Source: CALKXV01 sp965228905 (GTDB lineage Bacteria; Pseudomonadota; Alphaproteobacteria; Rhodobacterales; Rhodobacteraceae). Taken from it: a stretch of 64,000 nucleotides of DNA. Below the pieces are notes generated by a model that searched no databases, was not told the DNA's origin, and saw nothing but the letters and a program-made list of their open reading frames with translations. The position numbers were made by a program, and so were the translations under genes. The stretch lies in contig CBDDII010000003.1 in assembly GCA_965228905.1 (NCBI GenBank), positions 1,860,001 through 1,924,000 of the forward strand, read 5' to 3'. This document shows positions 17,446-26,994 of the stretch, in pieces (the stretch's first letter is position 1; each line of letters starts with the position of its first letter).

Positions 17446-18222
17446 ATGCTTCTTTGTATTGATACGGGCAACACGAACACGGTTTTCTCGCTTTGGGACG
17501 GCAGTGCCTTTATCGGGACGTGGCGCGCCTCGACCGAACATCAGCGCACCGCCGATCAGTATTTCGTCTGGCTGAGTACCCTGATGGGCGCGGCTGGTCT
17601 GAAGGACGTGGTGATCGACGAGGTTGTGATCTCTTCGACCGTGCCGCGCGTGGTTTTCAATCTGCGCGTTCTCTGCGATCGCTATTTCGACTGTCGCCCG
17701 CTGGTCGTCGGCAAGCCCGAATGCCTTTTGCCGGTATCGCCGCGCGTGGAAGAGGGGGTGAAGCCGGGGCCGGACCGGCTTGCCAATGCCGCCGCCGCCT
17801 TTGTGCGACACGGGGGCGACGTGATCGTCGTGGATTTCGGCACAGCGACGAATTTCGACGTTGTGGCCGAGGACGGGGCCTATATCGGCGGGGTGATCTC
17901 GCCCGGTGTGAACCTGTCGCTTGAGGCCCTGCACCAGGGGGCGGCTGCGCTGCCCCATGTGGACATTTCCCAACCCGAGCATGTGATCGGCACGAATACG
18001 GTGGCCTGCATCCAATCCGGTGTCTTCTGGGGCTATTCAGGCCTGATCGAAGGGATCGTCGCGCGGATCAAGGCCGAGTATGGCCGGGACATGAAGGTCA
18101 TCGGCACCGGCGGGCTGGCCCCGTTGTTTGCCCAAGGCGACATCCAATTCGACACGATCGAGGCTGACCTGACCATTTACGGGCTGACCGTGATCCACGC
18201 TTTCAACAAGGAAAATACATGA
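17446..18222 (+). CDS. coaX: Type III pantothenate kinase
   Basis: CoaX phosphorylates pantothenate in the first committed step of coenzyme A synthesis. The 258-residue protein begins with MLLCIDTGNTNTVFSLWDG, the ASKHA-fold phosphate loop. GPDRLANAAAAF and VVDFGTATNFDVV are the pantothenate- and ATP-site signatures, and GGLAPLF near the end closes the fold. ATG 17446 follows AAAGGG. The stop overlaps the RNase J start by four bases (ATGA). Confidence 0.96.
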   Translation: MLLCIDTGNTNTVFSLWDGSAFIGTWRASTEHQRTADQYFVWLSTLMGAAGLKDVVIDEVVISSTVPRVVFNLRVLCDRYFDCRPLVVGKPECLLPVSPRVEEGVKPGPDRLANAAAAFVRHGGDVIVVDFGTATNFDVVAEDGAYIGGVISPGVNLSLEALHQGAAALPHVDISQPEHVIGTNTVACIQSGVFWGYSGLIEGIVARIKAEYGRDMKVIGTGGLAPLFAQGDIQFDTIEADLTIYGLTVIHAFNKENT

Positions 18223-19883
18223 GCCAGGATCGACTGATCTATCTGCCCCTTGGTGGTGCGGGCGAAATCGGCATGAACGCCTATGTCTATGGTTGGGGCA
18301 AGCCGGGCGAGGAACGTCTGATCGTCGTCGATCTTGGGGTGACCTTTCCGGACATGGACGGCTCGCCCGGTGTGGACCTGATCTTTGCCGATATCGCCTG
18401 GCTGGCCGAACGGGCCGAACGGATCGAGGGGATATTCATTACCCATGCCCACGAAGACCATGTGGGTGCTGTGGGGCATCTGTGGTCGCGTCTGCGCGCG
18501 CCGGTCTATACCCGCGCTTTCACCGGACATCATGCGCGGCGCAAGATGGAAGAGCAGGGCAACGATCCCGAGAATGTCACCATCGTATCTGCCTGGCCGG
18601 AACAGACGAAGGCGGGGCCTTTCACCGTGGGGTTCGCTCCGATTTCGCATTCGGTCCCCGAAAGCTCGGCCCTGATCATCGACACGCCCGTGGGTCGTAT
18701 CGTGCATACGGGCGACTTCAAGGTGGATGAAACGCCGCTGGTGGGCGAGCCGTTCAACGCGCCCTTCTGGGAAGAGATCGGGGAACAAGGTGTCCACGTG
18801 CTGACCTGCGATTCCACCAACGTGTTCTCGCCCGAGCCGGGCCGGTCCGAGGCGACCCTTGGCCCGAACATCCAGAAGCTGGTCGAGGACGCACCGGGCA
18901 TGTTCGTGGCAACGACATTTGCGTCGAACGTCGCGCGGGTGAAAACGCTGGCCGAGGCGGGGCAGGCGGCGGGCCGATCCGTCTGCCTGATGGGTCGCGC
19001 GATGCGCCGGATGGTCGAGGCATCGGTGCTGACCGGTGTGCTGGACGATTTTCCGACGACCGTTTCGCCCGAGGACGCCGAAGAGATGCCGCGCCAGAAC
19101 CTTATGTTGCTGGTCACGGGCAGCCAGGGCGAGCGCCGCGCGGCCTCGGCCGGGTTGGCGCGGGGCAAGTACATGGGGCTGGAACTGGCCGAAGGCGATA
19201 CGTTCCTGTTTTCGTCGAAGACAATTCCGGGCAACGAGCGCGGCGTGATCTACATCATGAACGCCCTGGCCGAAAAAGGTGTGGATGTGGTCGATGACAG
19301 TTCAAGCCTTTATCATGTTTCGGGCCACGCGAACCGTCCCGACCTCGACAAGATGCACGGGTTGATCCGCCCCAAGATGGTGATCCCGATGCATGGCGAA
19401 TACCGCCACCTGCGCGAACACGCCAAGCTAGCCGAGGCAAACGGTCATGCCTCGACCATCGCGACGAACGGCACCATGCTGGACCTGACCGGCGACAAGC
19501 CGGTGGTTGCGGAATACATCGAGGCCGGGCGCACCTATCTGGACGGCAAGGTTCAGATCGGGGCGCTGGACGGTATTGTCCGCGACCGTATCCGTATGGC
19601 GCTGAGTGGCCATGTCCTTGTGACCCTGATCCTTGAGGAAAACGACCCCTTGGGCGAACCCTGGGTCGAGCTTTCGGGGCTGCCTGAACAGGGCACGTCG
19701 AAGGCGCCGCTGGTCGATGTGCTGGAAGAGGATCTGGGGCAGTTGATCGGCCGGGCCAAGCACAAGACGCTGGCCGACGATGAACGGCTGGAAGACGAGA
19801 TGCGCAAGGTGGTGCGCAAGACCTGTGACGACGAGATCGGCAAAAAGCCCGAGGTGACCGTGGTCATCAGCCGTCTTTCATGA
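18219..19883 (+). CDS. rnj: Ribonuclease J
   Basis: RNase J is a metallo-beta-lactamase/beta-CASP ribonuclease with 5'-3' exonuclease and endonuclease activity in RNA processing and decay. The 554-residue protein has the zinc motif THAHEDHVGAVGH (about residues 75-87), HTGDFKVDETP further on and the beta-CASP block HVSGHANRPDLDKMHGLI. The C-terminal domain lies after about residue 430. It is coupled to coaX and gph by four-base overlaps on both sides, so the four genes from birA to gph look like one operon. Confidence 0.96.
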   Translation: MSQDRLIYLPLGGAGEIGMNAYVYGWGKPGEERLIVVDLGVTFPDMDGSPGVDLIFADIAWLAERAERIEGIFITHAHEDHVGAVGHLWSRLRAPVYTRAFTGHHARRKMEEQGNDPENVTIVSAWPEQTKAGPFTVGFAPISHSVPESSALIIDTPVGRIVHTGDFKVDETPLVGEPFNAPFWEEIGEQGVHVLTCDSTNVFSPEPGRSEATLGPNIQKLVEDAPGMFVATTFASNVARVKTLAEAGQAAGRSVCLMGRAMRRMVEASVLTGVLDDFPTTVSPEDAEEMPRQNLMLLVTGSQGERRAASAGLARGKYMGLELAEGDTFLFSSKTIPGNERGVIYIMNALAEKGVDVVDDSSSLYHVSGHANRPDLDKMHGLIRPKMVIPMHGEYRHLREHAKLAEANGHASTIATNGTMLDLTGDKPVVAEYIEAGRTYLDGKVQIGALDGIVRDRIRMALSGHVLVTLILEENDPLGEPWVELSGLPEQGTSKAPLVDVLEEDLGQLIGRAKHKTLADDERLEDEMRKVVRKTCDDEIGKKPEVTVVISRLS

Positions 19884-20533
19884 GCATTGCCGTTCTGTTC
19901 GATCTGGATGGCACGCTGATCGACAGCCTGCCCAACCTGACCGATGCGATAAACGCGGTGCTGGACAAACGGGGTTTGCCGCCGCTGGAGCCATCCACGG
20001 TCGCGGGATTTGTCGGTCGGGGCGAGCAGGTGCTGGTCGACCGGTTGATTGCCGCAACGGACCTTGATGCGGGTGAACGGCCCTGGGTGCTGGACACTTT
20101 CATGGCGCATTACAAGGAAGAAGCGGTGCATACGCGCTGCTTTCACGGGGTCGAAAAGGCGCTGGCGGCCTTGAAAGAGGCCGGGCATTCCCTGGGATTG
20201 GTGACGAACAAGCCGCGCGGGCCGCTGGATGCGACTTTGTCGGCGGCGGGGCTGAGCGAGAGTTTCGACGTCGTTGTTGCGGGGGATGATCTGGAGCGGC
20301 GCAAGCCCGATCCCCTGCCTTTGCACCATGCGATGGAAGTTCTGTCGGCTTCGCGGTGCATCTATGTCGGCGACAGCGAGGTGGACGGTTCCACCGCCGA
20401 GGCTGCGGGGGTGGATTTCGTGCTATACACGGAGGGAATGCGCGGTGTGGACGTTCATGGCATCCCGCACCGCGTGGCCTTCAGCGATTTCGGAATGCTG
20501 CCGGCGATCGTTCAGCGGATCGTAGAAGGCTAG
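19880..20533 (+). CDS. gph: Phosphoglycolate phosphatase (HAD family)
   Basis: A 217-residue HAD hydrolase with the nucleophile motif VLFDLDGTLIDS (residues 5-16), the motif II threonine in LVTNKPRG, the motif III lysine in RRKPDPLPL and the acidic pair in YVGDSEVDG. Length and cap position match Gph, which removes 2-phosphoglycolate. Substrate specificity cannot be settled by sequence alone. The start overlaps the RNase J stop. The gene converges on the DEAD-box helicase, 55 bases away. Confidence 0.88.
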   Translation: MSIAVLFDLDGTLIDSLPNLTDAINAVLDKRGLPPLEPSTVAGFVGRGEQVLVDRLIAATDLDAGERPWVLDTFMAHYKEEAVHTRCFHGVEKALAALKEAGHSLGLVTNKPRGPLDATLSAAGLSESFDVVVAGDDLERRKPDPLPLHHAMEVLSASRCIYVGDSEVDGSTAEAAGVDFVLYTEGMRGVDVHGIPHRVAFSDFGMLPAIVQRIVEG

Positions 20534-20588
20534 CGGGGGTTAAAGCGCTGTCCGAGCCGGAAATCGTTGCCGAGTTCCTCGCCATCGC

Positions 20589-22001
20589 TTAGCCCGCTTT
20601 GCGTTCCTCGAAGCTTTTCGCGATGAAACTGGGCATGTGGTCGCCCATCCCGACGGTCTTGTTGCCACCGCCGCCGTCGCGTCGTCCGCGACCGCCGAGT
20701 GACCGCTTCGGTTGTTCGACTTCGGGCGTTTGCACTTCGGTCTCGGCTTCGGGCGCGGCCTGAGCTTCCACCGTTTCGGCCTCGTCCCTGCGGGGTTTGC
20801 GGCTGCGCGTGCGTCTTGGTTTTTCTTCCTCGGCCGGGGCGGCTTCGGCATTCGCGACCGGGTTTTCGGCGCGGGGAATTTCCTTGGCGATCAGCTTTTC
20901 GATGGCGTCGAGGTTCTTGCCGTCCACGGGGGCCGAGATCATCACGGCCTTGCCTTCGCGCCCCGCGCGACCGGTGCGCCCGATCCGGTGAACGTAGTCT
21001 TCCGAATGGGTCGGCACGTCGTAGTTGAACACATGGCTGACGCTTGGCACGTCAAGGCCGCGCGCGGCGACGTCCGAGGCGACGAGAAAGCGCAATTCGC
21101 CTTCGCGGAAGGCATCCAGCGTGCGCGTGCGCTGCGATTGGTCCAGATCGCCGTGGATCGGCGCGGCATCAAACCCGTGCTTTTTCAGGGACTTCGCCAC
21201 GATGTCCACGTCGGATTTGCGGTTGCAGAAGACAATGGCGTTGGTGCAGGCGTCGCCTTCGCGTTCGATCAGGGCGCGCAGCACGTCGCGCTTTTCCTTG
21301 GCAACCCGGTCGCGGCGCGAGCCTTGGACCAGAACGACCTCTTGCGCGATGGTTTCCGACGCCGTCGCCTGACGCGCGACTTCGATCCGCGCCGGGTTCG
21401 ACAGGAAGGTGTTGGTGATCCGCTCGATCTCGGGCGCCATGGTGGCGGAGAAGAACAGGGTCTGGCGGGTGAAGGGCGTGAGCGAGAAGATGCGTTCGAT
21501 GTCTGGGATGAATCCCATGTCGAGCATCCGGTCGGCTTCGTCCACCACCATGATCTCGATACCCGTCAACAGAAGTTTGCCGCGCTCGAAGTGATCCAGC
21601 AGGCGGCCCGGCGTGGCGATCAGAACGTCGACGCCACGGTCGATCAGAAGGTCCTGTTCCTTGAAGGAAACGCCGCCGATCAGAAGCGCCTTGGTTAGTT
21701 TCACGTTCTGGGCGTAGGTGTCGAAGTTTTCCGCCACCTGGGCGGCCAACTCGCGCGTCGGGCAAAGCACCAGAGAGCGGGGCATCCGGGCGCGGGCGCG
21801 GCCACGGGCCAGCTTGCAGATCATGGGAAGCGTGAAACTGGCGGTCTTGCCCGTGCCGGTCTGGGCGATGCCAAGTACGTCGCGGCCTTCAAGGGCGGGG
21901 GGGATGGCCCCTTCCTGGATCGGAGTGGGGGTTTCGTAGCCTGCCGCTTCGACGGCTTTCAGAACTTTCGGCGACAGCGCCAAGTCAGAGAATTTGGTCA
22001 T
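20589..22001 (-). CDS. rhlE: DEAD-box ATP-dependent RNA helicase (RhlE-like)
   Basis: The 470-residue protein has the Q motif (TPIQEGAIP), Walker A AQTGTGKTASF, the DEAD box as VVDEADRMLDMG, SAT in FFSATM and motif VI HRIGRTGRAGREG. The C-terminal tail after about residue 375 is charged and low-complexity (RTRSRKPRRDE), typical of RhlE, with a short conserved end containing GMGDHMPSFI. ATG 22001 (MTKFSDLALS) is chosen as the family start; an in-frame upstream extension to 22091 lacks similarity. Likely roles are ribosome assembly and cold adaptation. Confidence 0.93.
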   Translation of the reverse strand: MTKFSDLALSPKVLKAVEAAGYETPTPIQEGAIPPALEGRDVLGIAQTGTGKTASFTLPMICKLARGRARARMPRSLVLCPTRELAAQVAENFDTYAQNVKLTKALLIGGVSFKEQDLLIDRGVDVLIATPGRLLDHFERGKLLLTGIEIMVVDEADRMLDMGFIPDIERIFSLTPFTRQTLFFSATMAPEIERITNTFLSNPARIEVARQATASETIAQEVVLVQGSRRDRVAKEKRDVLRALIEREGDACTNAIVFCNRKSDVDIVAKSLKKHGFDAAPIHGDLDQSQRTRTLDAFREGELRFLVASDVAARGLDVPSVSHVFNYDVPTHSEDYVHRIGRTGRAGREGKAVMISAPVDGKNLDAIEKLIAKEIPRAENPVANAEAAPAEEEKPRRTRSRKPRRDEAETVEAQAAPEAETEVQTPEVEQPKRSLGGRGRRDGGGGNKTVGMGDHMPSFIAKSFEERKAG

Positions 22002-22262
22002 ATTGGTCCATAAGTTACGGACCAATCTTCGGCCCGTCGGCAAAGCGGCGATGGTCCGGATGACCACAGGCTTATCCACAAGCCGCCGCAACTGGGCGAA
22101 GGGTTAGAACATCGCCGCCGGGTCGTCAACGGGATGCGAAAAATCGTTAACAATAAGGTAAAAACCGCCGAAACTGTTTCCAATTCGCATCGGGTGACGT
22201 AGGGGAATGACCTTTTGCAACATGCGGTGCGTTAACTTGTGCACATTTCTGCAAGTGGGCCG
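22002..22262. other. Intergenic region upstream of the helicase, with a DnaA-box match and TTAAC motifs
   Basis: This 261-base gap lies upstream of the minus-strand helicase and downstream of the desaturase fusion. It contains TTATCCACA (22072-22080), identical to the DnaA-box consensus, and several TTAAC half-sites (near 22146, 22231 and 22262). Only one DnaA box is present and no iteron cluster, so I do not call an origin. The helicase promoter must lie here. Confidence 0.4.
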
Positions 22263-24101
22263 TTAACCTTCGGGCCGATTGCCACGAATTTGGGCGACCG
22301 CGGCTGAAATTTTGAGCGTCAGCATCATCCGCCCGATGTCTTCTGTCGCCAAACCGGGGGCGCCGTCGTAGCCAGGTTCGCCCAGAGATTCGCTGTAGGT
22401 CGGATTGAGGCGCACGCCGTCGGGGTGAACGGCGAGAAGTTCCGAAGTGTCGCGAATCCCCGCGTGATAGCCGATCTCGGCCCGGGTGAAGCCCTGGTCG
22501 AGAAGCGCATCGACCTGGGAATTGGCGCTGTAGTAATCGGCGATGTGTTCGACTGTCACGCCTTGATCAGCCCATTCCGCCGTCAGACGTGCCGCGACCT
22601 TTTCCTGGGCCTTCTGGCTGTCGCCGCTGTCGCCGATGATCAGGATGCGCGAAAACCCGTGGGTCTTCAGGCTGCGGGCAGTATGTTCCAGCACCATCTC
22701 GAACGCCGGCTCGGGCAGGGACAAGGTGCCGGCAAATCGCATGTGGCCCGTGGGGGTGTCGCCTGTTTCGCCCTCTGGCACATAGGCCATGACGGGGGCG
22801 ACGAGTGTGCCGCCCAGTTCTGCCGCAATCTCTCCCGCCGTGGCGCGGACGATATGGTTGTGCTTGCCAAGAATGACATGCGGTCCGTTCTGTTCGGTGC
22901 CGCCGGTCGGAACGATCACGGTGCGCGTGCCGGAGTTCAGGGCGGCATCGACCTCGGTCCAGGTCAGGTCTTCGAGGTGCAGGCTTGGCGGGGCATTGCC
23001 CGAGGAATGCCCGGGAACATTGGTGACGAAGACGCCAAAACCCACGGCCCCGATCAACCCGGCGATGGCCAACCGGCGCGGCGCGGCGGGTTGCAGCAGG
23101 TCAAAGGCCATGCGGAAGGGTTTCAGGTAGATGTCGACGACCGAGTTGAAGGGGTTCGGCTCTTCCCGGCTGAGGCCGTATTCCAGCTTTTCATAGCCTT
23201 TCGGGACATAAAGCGTGCCAAACAGCCAATCCCAGAAGGCAAAGATCAGCCCCATGTTCCGATCCCAGTGTTTCTTGTCGATCGAGTGGTGGATCTGATG
23301 CTGGGCGGGGGAGATCAGGATGTAGGAAAGCCAACGCGGATAGGATAGCCAGATCTGGGAATGTCTGAGGTTATAGCCGATCAGGTAGAAGGCGAAGATG
23401 CCCGCGTTGACGTTCATCACGGTCAACTCGCTTGGGCTGGTTTGGGTCATATAGGTGAACCCGGCGGTCGCCAGCCCCATCAACCCGATGGTGGCAAGCC
23501 CGGTGAACAACAGGTCAACGGGGTGCATCCGGTAAACGGTGACGGGTGTCAGTACTTCGGCGGAATGGTGAACCTGGTGGAACTGCCACAGCAATTCGAC
23601 CTTGTGTTGCAGGTAATGGGTCGTCCAGACCGCAAGGTCGATGGCGAGAAGGACGGCAAGTGTATAGGCCGCCGCCGTCCAGATGTTGGGGACAAACAGA
23701 GGGGTTTCGCGCACGCCAAAGATCGCCTCAAGCCCGCCGCCGAAAGCACCGAACAGGATATGGCCGAAGATAAGAAGCTGGGCGACGATGCCGTAATAGA
23801 TCACCGCGTTCAAAAGGAAGAACATATAGTCCTGTTTGGCCGAGCGGTGGAACCAGACCTTGGGGTCGAAGACATAGCCGAGAAAGCCTTTGGAGATGCC
23901 TTCGGGGCGCGCGGATTCCTCGCGATAGGAGAAATAGACGTAAGAGCCGCCGGCGATGACCAATGCGGTCAGAAGATAAAGGTAGAACGCCTTTTGCGAC
24001 GGCAACAAAGGCGCCATCCACGCCGTGAAAGTGTTGTTTAGGATCGCGTCCAGAAACATTTGCCCGCTCTCAGCCTGTGTTTGCGGGGGTTCCCCCGTCA
24101 T
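22263..24101 (-). CDS. Sterol desaturase/fatty-acid hydroxylase fused to a creatininase-family domain
   Basis: A 612-residue two-domain protein. Residues 1-340 are a membrane fatty-acid-hydroxylase-superfamily domain with the diiron histidines in place: H162 and H166 (HYLQH), H175-H178-H179 (HQVHH) and H268-H271-H272 (HQIHH). A further hydrophobic segment (about 346-361) leads to a creatininase-family domain (about 375-605) with PTGGTEQNGPHVILGKHN, PTGHMRFAGTLSLPE and GYHAGIRDTSELL. The classical creatininase metal motif EQH is EQN here, and a serine sits in GDSGDSQ where related proteins usually have a histidine. The two enzymes are normally separate. Substrates are unknown. Confidence 0.85.
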   Translation of the reverse strand: MTGEPPQTQAESGQMFLDAILNNTFTAWMAPLLPSQKAFYLYLLTALVIAGGSYVYFSYREESARPEGISKGFLGYVFDPKVWFHRSAKQDYMFFLLNAVIYYGIVAQLLIFGHILFGAFGGGLEAIFGVRETPLFVPNIWTAAAYTLAVLLAIDLAVWTTHYLQHKVELLWQFHQVHHSAEVLTPVTVYRMHPVDLLFTGLATIGLMGLATAGFTYMTQTSPSELTVMNVNAGIFAFYLIGYNLRHSQIWLSYPRWLSYILISPAQHQIHHSIDKKHWDRNMGLIFAFWDWLFGTLYVPKGYEKLEYGLSREEPNPFNSVVDIYLKPFRMAFDLLQPAAPRRLAIAGLIGAVGFGVFVTNVPGHSSGNAPPSLHLEDLTWTEVDAALNSGTRTVIVPTGGTEQNGPHVILGKHNHIVRATAGEIAAELGGTLVAPVMAYVPEGETGDTPTGHMRFAGTLSLPEPAFEMVLEHTARSLKTHGFSRILIIGDSGDSQKAQEKVAARLTAEWADQGVTVEHIADYYSANSQVDALLDQGFTRAEIGYHAGIRDTSELLAVHPDGVRLNPTYSESLGEPGYDGAPGLATEDIGRMMLTLKISAAVAQIRGNRPEG

Positions 24102-24142
24102 TTCCGGCAGTTAAAACAGGCCACTGTGGCAGGATTAGGGCG

Positions 24143-24952
24143 TCAGCGCAGGCGTTTTTCGATCCAATCCGTGACCGCGTCGGTATAGGCACCGGGCTTG
24201 CCGAGGTCGCGGTTGATCGGGGCGTGGCGCAGGGGAACCGGCAGGACCGAGACGCTGGCACCGACGCCTCTGGCCTTTTGGGCGAGGGCGCGGGCACTGC
24301 CGCAGGGGCCACGACGGCGGGTTGAGCAGACAGCAAGGATCGACGTCGCGCCACTGTCGATCCGGGCGAGGGGCGATACACTGGCCCAATAGGCGGGATC
24401 GCTGCCGAAGGCATCGTGGAACAGTTTGATTGGGTCCGAGCGCATCAGGGCCACGAGGTCGAGCGCCTCGGTGTCGATGGAGACGACGCCGCGCAGGGGG
24501 GTGATACCCGCGCGACGCTGCAAGTTCCGGTCCGCACCGACGAGCGCGGCGATATGCGCCCCGGCAGAATGGCCCATGAGGATGACATTTCGCGCATCAC
24601 CGCCCCAGTTCGGGGCTTTTTTCTGGATGTCGGCGATGGCGGCGGCGAAATCGCGGGCCTGATCGTGGGGCTTCGTGGGAAGAAGGCGCGTGTTGACCGA
24701 GACAAAGACGAAACCTTCGTCTTTCCAATGGCTTGCCTTGGGTTTCACCACGCCGCGGTTGGCCTTGTCGCCGGTCCGCCAGCCGCCGCCGTGCAGCATG
24801 ACGATCATAGGCGCGTCTTTGCGGGCGTCGTCCCAGTAAACGTCATAACGCTGCAACTTGTCGGGGCCATAGGCCTGGTTGCGGGTTTCGCGCGGGGCTG
24901 CGTTTGCAACGCTCGCGGCGAGGGTCAGAATGACGATCGTCAGGCGCAACAT
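24143..24952 (-). CDS. Secreted alpha/beta hydrolase, carboxylesterase-like
   Basis: The 269-residue protein has a signal peptide (cleavage near ANA, residue 18). The oxyanion motif HGGGWRTGDK and nucleophile elbow GHSAGAH place it in the esterase/lipase (BD-FAE-like) branch of the fold. The catalytic histidine is probably in PLRHAPINRDLG near residue 240. Two Cys around the RRRGP segment could form a disulphide. It lies 41 bases upstream of the desaturase fusion on the same strand, so the two may be co-transcribed. Natural substrate unknown. Confidence 0.82.
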   Translation of the reverse strand: MLRLTIVILTLAASVANAAPRETRNQAYGPDKLQRYDVYWDDARKDAPMIVMLHGGGWRTGDKANRGVVKPKASHWKDEGFVFVSVNTRLLPTKPHDQARDFAAAIADIQKKAPNWGGDARNVILMGHSAGAHIAALVGADRNLQRRAGITPLRGVVSIDTEALDLVALMRSDPIKLFHDAFGSDPAYWASVSPLARIDSGATSILAVCSTRRRGPCGSARALAQKARGVGASVSVLPVPLRHAPINRDLGKPGAYTDAVTDWIEKRLR

Positions 24953-25030
24953 CGGGTTTCCTCCATCAAATGCCCCGGTCGATACACGCGGGGGGCGTGG
25001 ATTTCCGTCGTTCCGGTTGCAACGCCCGTG

Positions 25031-26641
25031 TCAGACCACCTGCATTTCCTTTGTCGCGCTGAGTGTCAGGTCGGGGTAATCCCGTTCGACCCGGTCGATG
25101 TCCCATTGCAGGCGCGTGAGGTAGACGACGTCGCCGTCGTTGTCGTGGGCGATGTGGCCCTTGTTGGCGTCGGCGAATTTCTCGACCGCCTCCTTGGGGC
25201 CGTGGACCCATCTGGCGGATGTGAATTGCGAGGGTTCGAAGCGGACGGGCAGGTCGTATTCCAGCTCGATCCGGCTGGCGAGGACCTCGAACTGCAACTG
25301 GCCGACAACGCCGACCACAAAGCCCGAGCCGATGGCGGGTTTGAAGACCTTTGCGGCCCCTTCCTCGGCAAATTGCATCAGCGCTTTGTCGAGATGCTTG
25401 GCCTTCATCGGATCGCCCGCGCGGACACCTTGGAGGAGTTCCGGCGCGAAGGAGGGGATGCCGGAGACACGCAAGGCCTCGCCCTCGGTCAGGGTATCGC
25501 CGATGCGAAGCTGGCCGTGGTTGGGGATGCCGATGATGTCGCCCGCCCAGGCCTCTTCCGCCAGTTCGCGGTCGGAAGCGAGGAAGAGGACGGGGTTGGA
25601 AATCGCCATCGGTTTTTTCGAGCGTACATGGTGGAGTTTCATGCCGCGCTTGAAGTGCCCGGACGCCATCCGGACAAAGGCGACCCGGTCGCGGTGCTTT
25701 GGATCCATGTTGGCCTGCACCTTGAAGACGAAGCCCGCGACCTTGGTTTCATCGGGGCTGATCTGGCGCGGTTCGGCGGATTGGGGTTGCGGCAGGGGGC
25801 CATAGTCGCCGATCCCGTCCATCAGTTCCTTGACCCCGAACGAGTTGATTGCGCTGCCGAACCAGATCGGGGTCAGCGTGCCGTCGAGAAACGCCTGGTG
25901 ATCGAACGGGGGCAGAAGTTCGCGGGCCATTTCGACCTCTTCGCGCAACTGTTCCAGCAGGCTCTCCGGCACGTATTCGGCCAGTTTCGGATCGTCCAGC
26001 CCGTTGATCTTGATCGTCTCGGCCACCTTGTTTCGGTCGGCGCGTTCCATCAATTCCAGCCGATCATTCAGCATGTCGTAGCTGCCGATGAAGTCGCGGC
26101 CCATGCCGATCGGCCATGAGGCGGGTGTCACGTCAATCGCAAGGTTTTCTTGGATTTCGTCAATTATCTCGAAGGTTTCGCGGCTTTCCCGGTCCATTTT
26201 GTTGCAAAAGGTCAAGATGGGAAGGTCACGAAGACGGCAAACCTCGAACAATTTCTGGGTCTGGCTTTCCACACCCTTGGCCCCGTCGATCACCATGACG
26301 GCGGCATCGACGGCCGTCAGGGTGCGATAGGTGTCTTCGGAAAAATCGCTGTGGCCGGGGGTGTCGACAAGGTTGAACCGGAACTCACGAAAATCAAAGG
26401 ACATGGCCGAGGCGGAGACGGAAATGCCCCGGTCCTTTTCCATCGCCATGAAGTCGGACCGGGTGCGCCGTGCCTCGCCCTTGGCGCGCACTTGCCCCGC
26501 CATCTGGATCGCGCCGCCGAACAGCAGAAACTTTTCGGTCAGCGTCGTCTTGCCCGCATCGGGGTGCGAGATGATTGCGAAGGTGCGCCGCCGCGCGATT
26601 TCAGGCGGCAGGTCGGGGGTGTTTGAGGCTCGGTCCAACAT
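25031..26641 (-). CDS. prfC: Peptide chain release factor 3
   Basis: RF3 is the GTPase that recycles RF1 and RF2 from the ribosome after termination. The 536-residue protein has the G1 motif SHPDAGKTTLTEK, switch region DRGISVSASAM, G3 DTPGHSDF and G4 NKMDRESR, and the RF3-specific C-terminal domain ends with YLTRLQWDIDR and KEMQVV. ATG 26641 (MLDRASNTP) matches the usual N-terminus; an in-frame upstream frame to 26740 is rich in Pro/Leu and not conserved-looking. Single gene, divergent from the DUF7218-like gene. Confidence 0.95.
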   Translation of the reverse strand: MLDRASNTPDLPPEIARRRTFAIISHPDAGKTTLTEKFLLFGGAIQMAGQVRAKGEARRTRSDFMAMEKDRGISVSASAMSFDFREFRFNLVDTPGHSDFSEDTYRTLTAVDAAVMVIDGAKGVESQTQKLFEVCRLRDLPILTFCNKMDRESRETFEIIDEIQENLAIDVTPASWPIGMGRDFIGSYDMLNDRLELMERADRNKVAETIKINGLDDPKLAEYVPESLLEQLREEVEMARELLPPFDHQAFLDGTLTPIWFGSAINSFGVKELMDGIGDYGPLPQPQSAEPRQISPDETKVAGFVFKVQANMDPKHRDRVAFVRMASGHFKRGMKLHHVRSKKPMAISNPVLFLASDRELAEEAWAGDIIGIPNHGQLRIGDTLTEGEALRVSGIPSFAPELLQGVRAGDPMKAKHLDKALMQFAEEGAAKVFKPAIGSGFVVGVVGQLQFEVLASRIELEYDLPVRFEPSQFTSARWVHGPKEAVEKFADANKGHIAHDNDGDVVYLTRLQWDIDRVERDYPDLTLSATKEMQVV

Positions 26642-26733
26642 AGGCGCGCATATAGCCCCCCGGATGGGTAACGGAAAGAGGGGCGGAACCGAATTCGTCG
26701 CCTCGGGTTTTTCATCCAGCAAAGGAGAAGACA

Positions 26734-26994
26734 ATGTCAAAGGACCATGGACCGTCCATCAAGGACGACGACACATACGAGGCCCTGCGCGACGAGGGTT
26801 ATTCGAAAGAGAAGGCCGCGCGGATTGCCAATGCGCAGGCAAATGACGACCAGGAGCCGAGCGTAAAAGGGGGCGAGCAGCCGCCCTACGAGGAATGGAG
26901 CAAGGAAGACCTGTACGACCGCGCACAGGAACTTGAGATCGACGGGCGTTCGGACATGACGAAAGACGAATTGATCGAGGCGCTCAGGGCGTAA
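26734..26994 (+). CDS. DUF7218-like small protein with a Rho-N/SAP-type C-terminus
   Basis: An 86-residue acidic protein begins MSKDHGPSIKDDDTYEALRD, then has EGYSKEKAARIANA and an abundant linker. The C-terminal half (YEEWSKEDLYDRAQELEIDG...MTKDELIEALR) matches the helix-extended-helix of Rho N-terminal/SAP-like domains that bind nucleic acid. A strong AAAGGAGA precedes the ATG. Widely conserved in alphaproteobacteria by my recollection; no assigned function. Its TAA (26992-26994) directly abuts the convergent stop of the next gene. Confidence 0.8.
   Translation: MSKDHGPSIKDDDTYEALRDEGYSKEKAARIANAQANDDQEPSVKGGEQPPYEEWSKEDLYDRAQELEIDGRSDMTKDELIEALRA

Noticed and set aside
16324..18015. Long minus-strand frame opposite nuoN, birA and coaX
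   Set aside because: Shadow frame spanning three confident genes on the other strand.
22072..22080. Perfect DnaA box (TTATCCACA) as a possible replication origin
   Set aside because: Only one box, no AT-rich unwinding element beside it and none of the usual origin genes (dnaA, hemE, parAB) nearby.
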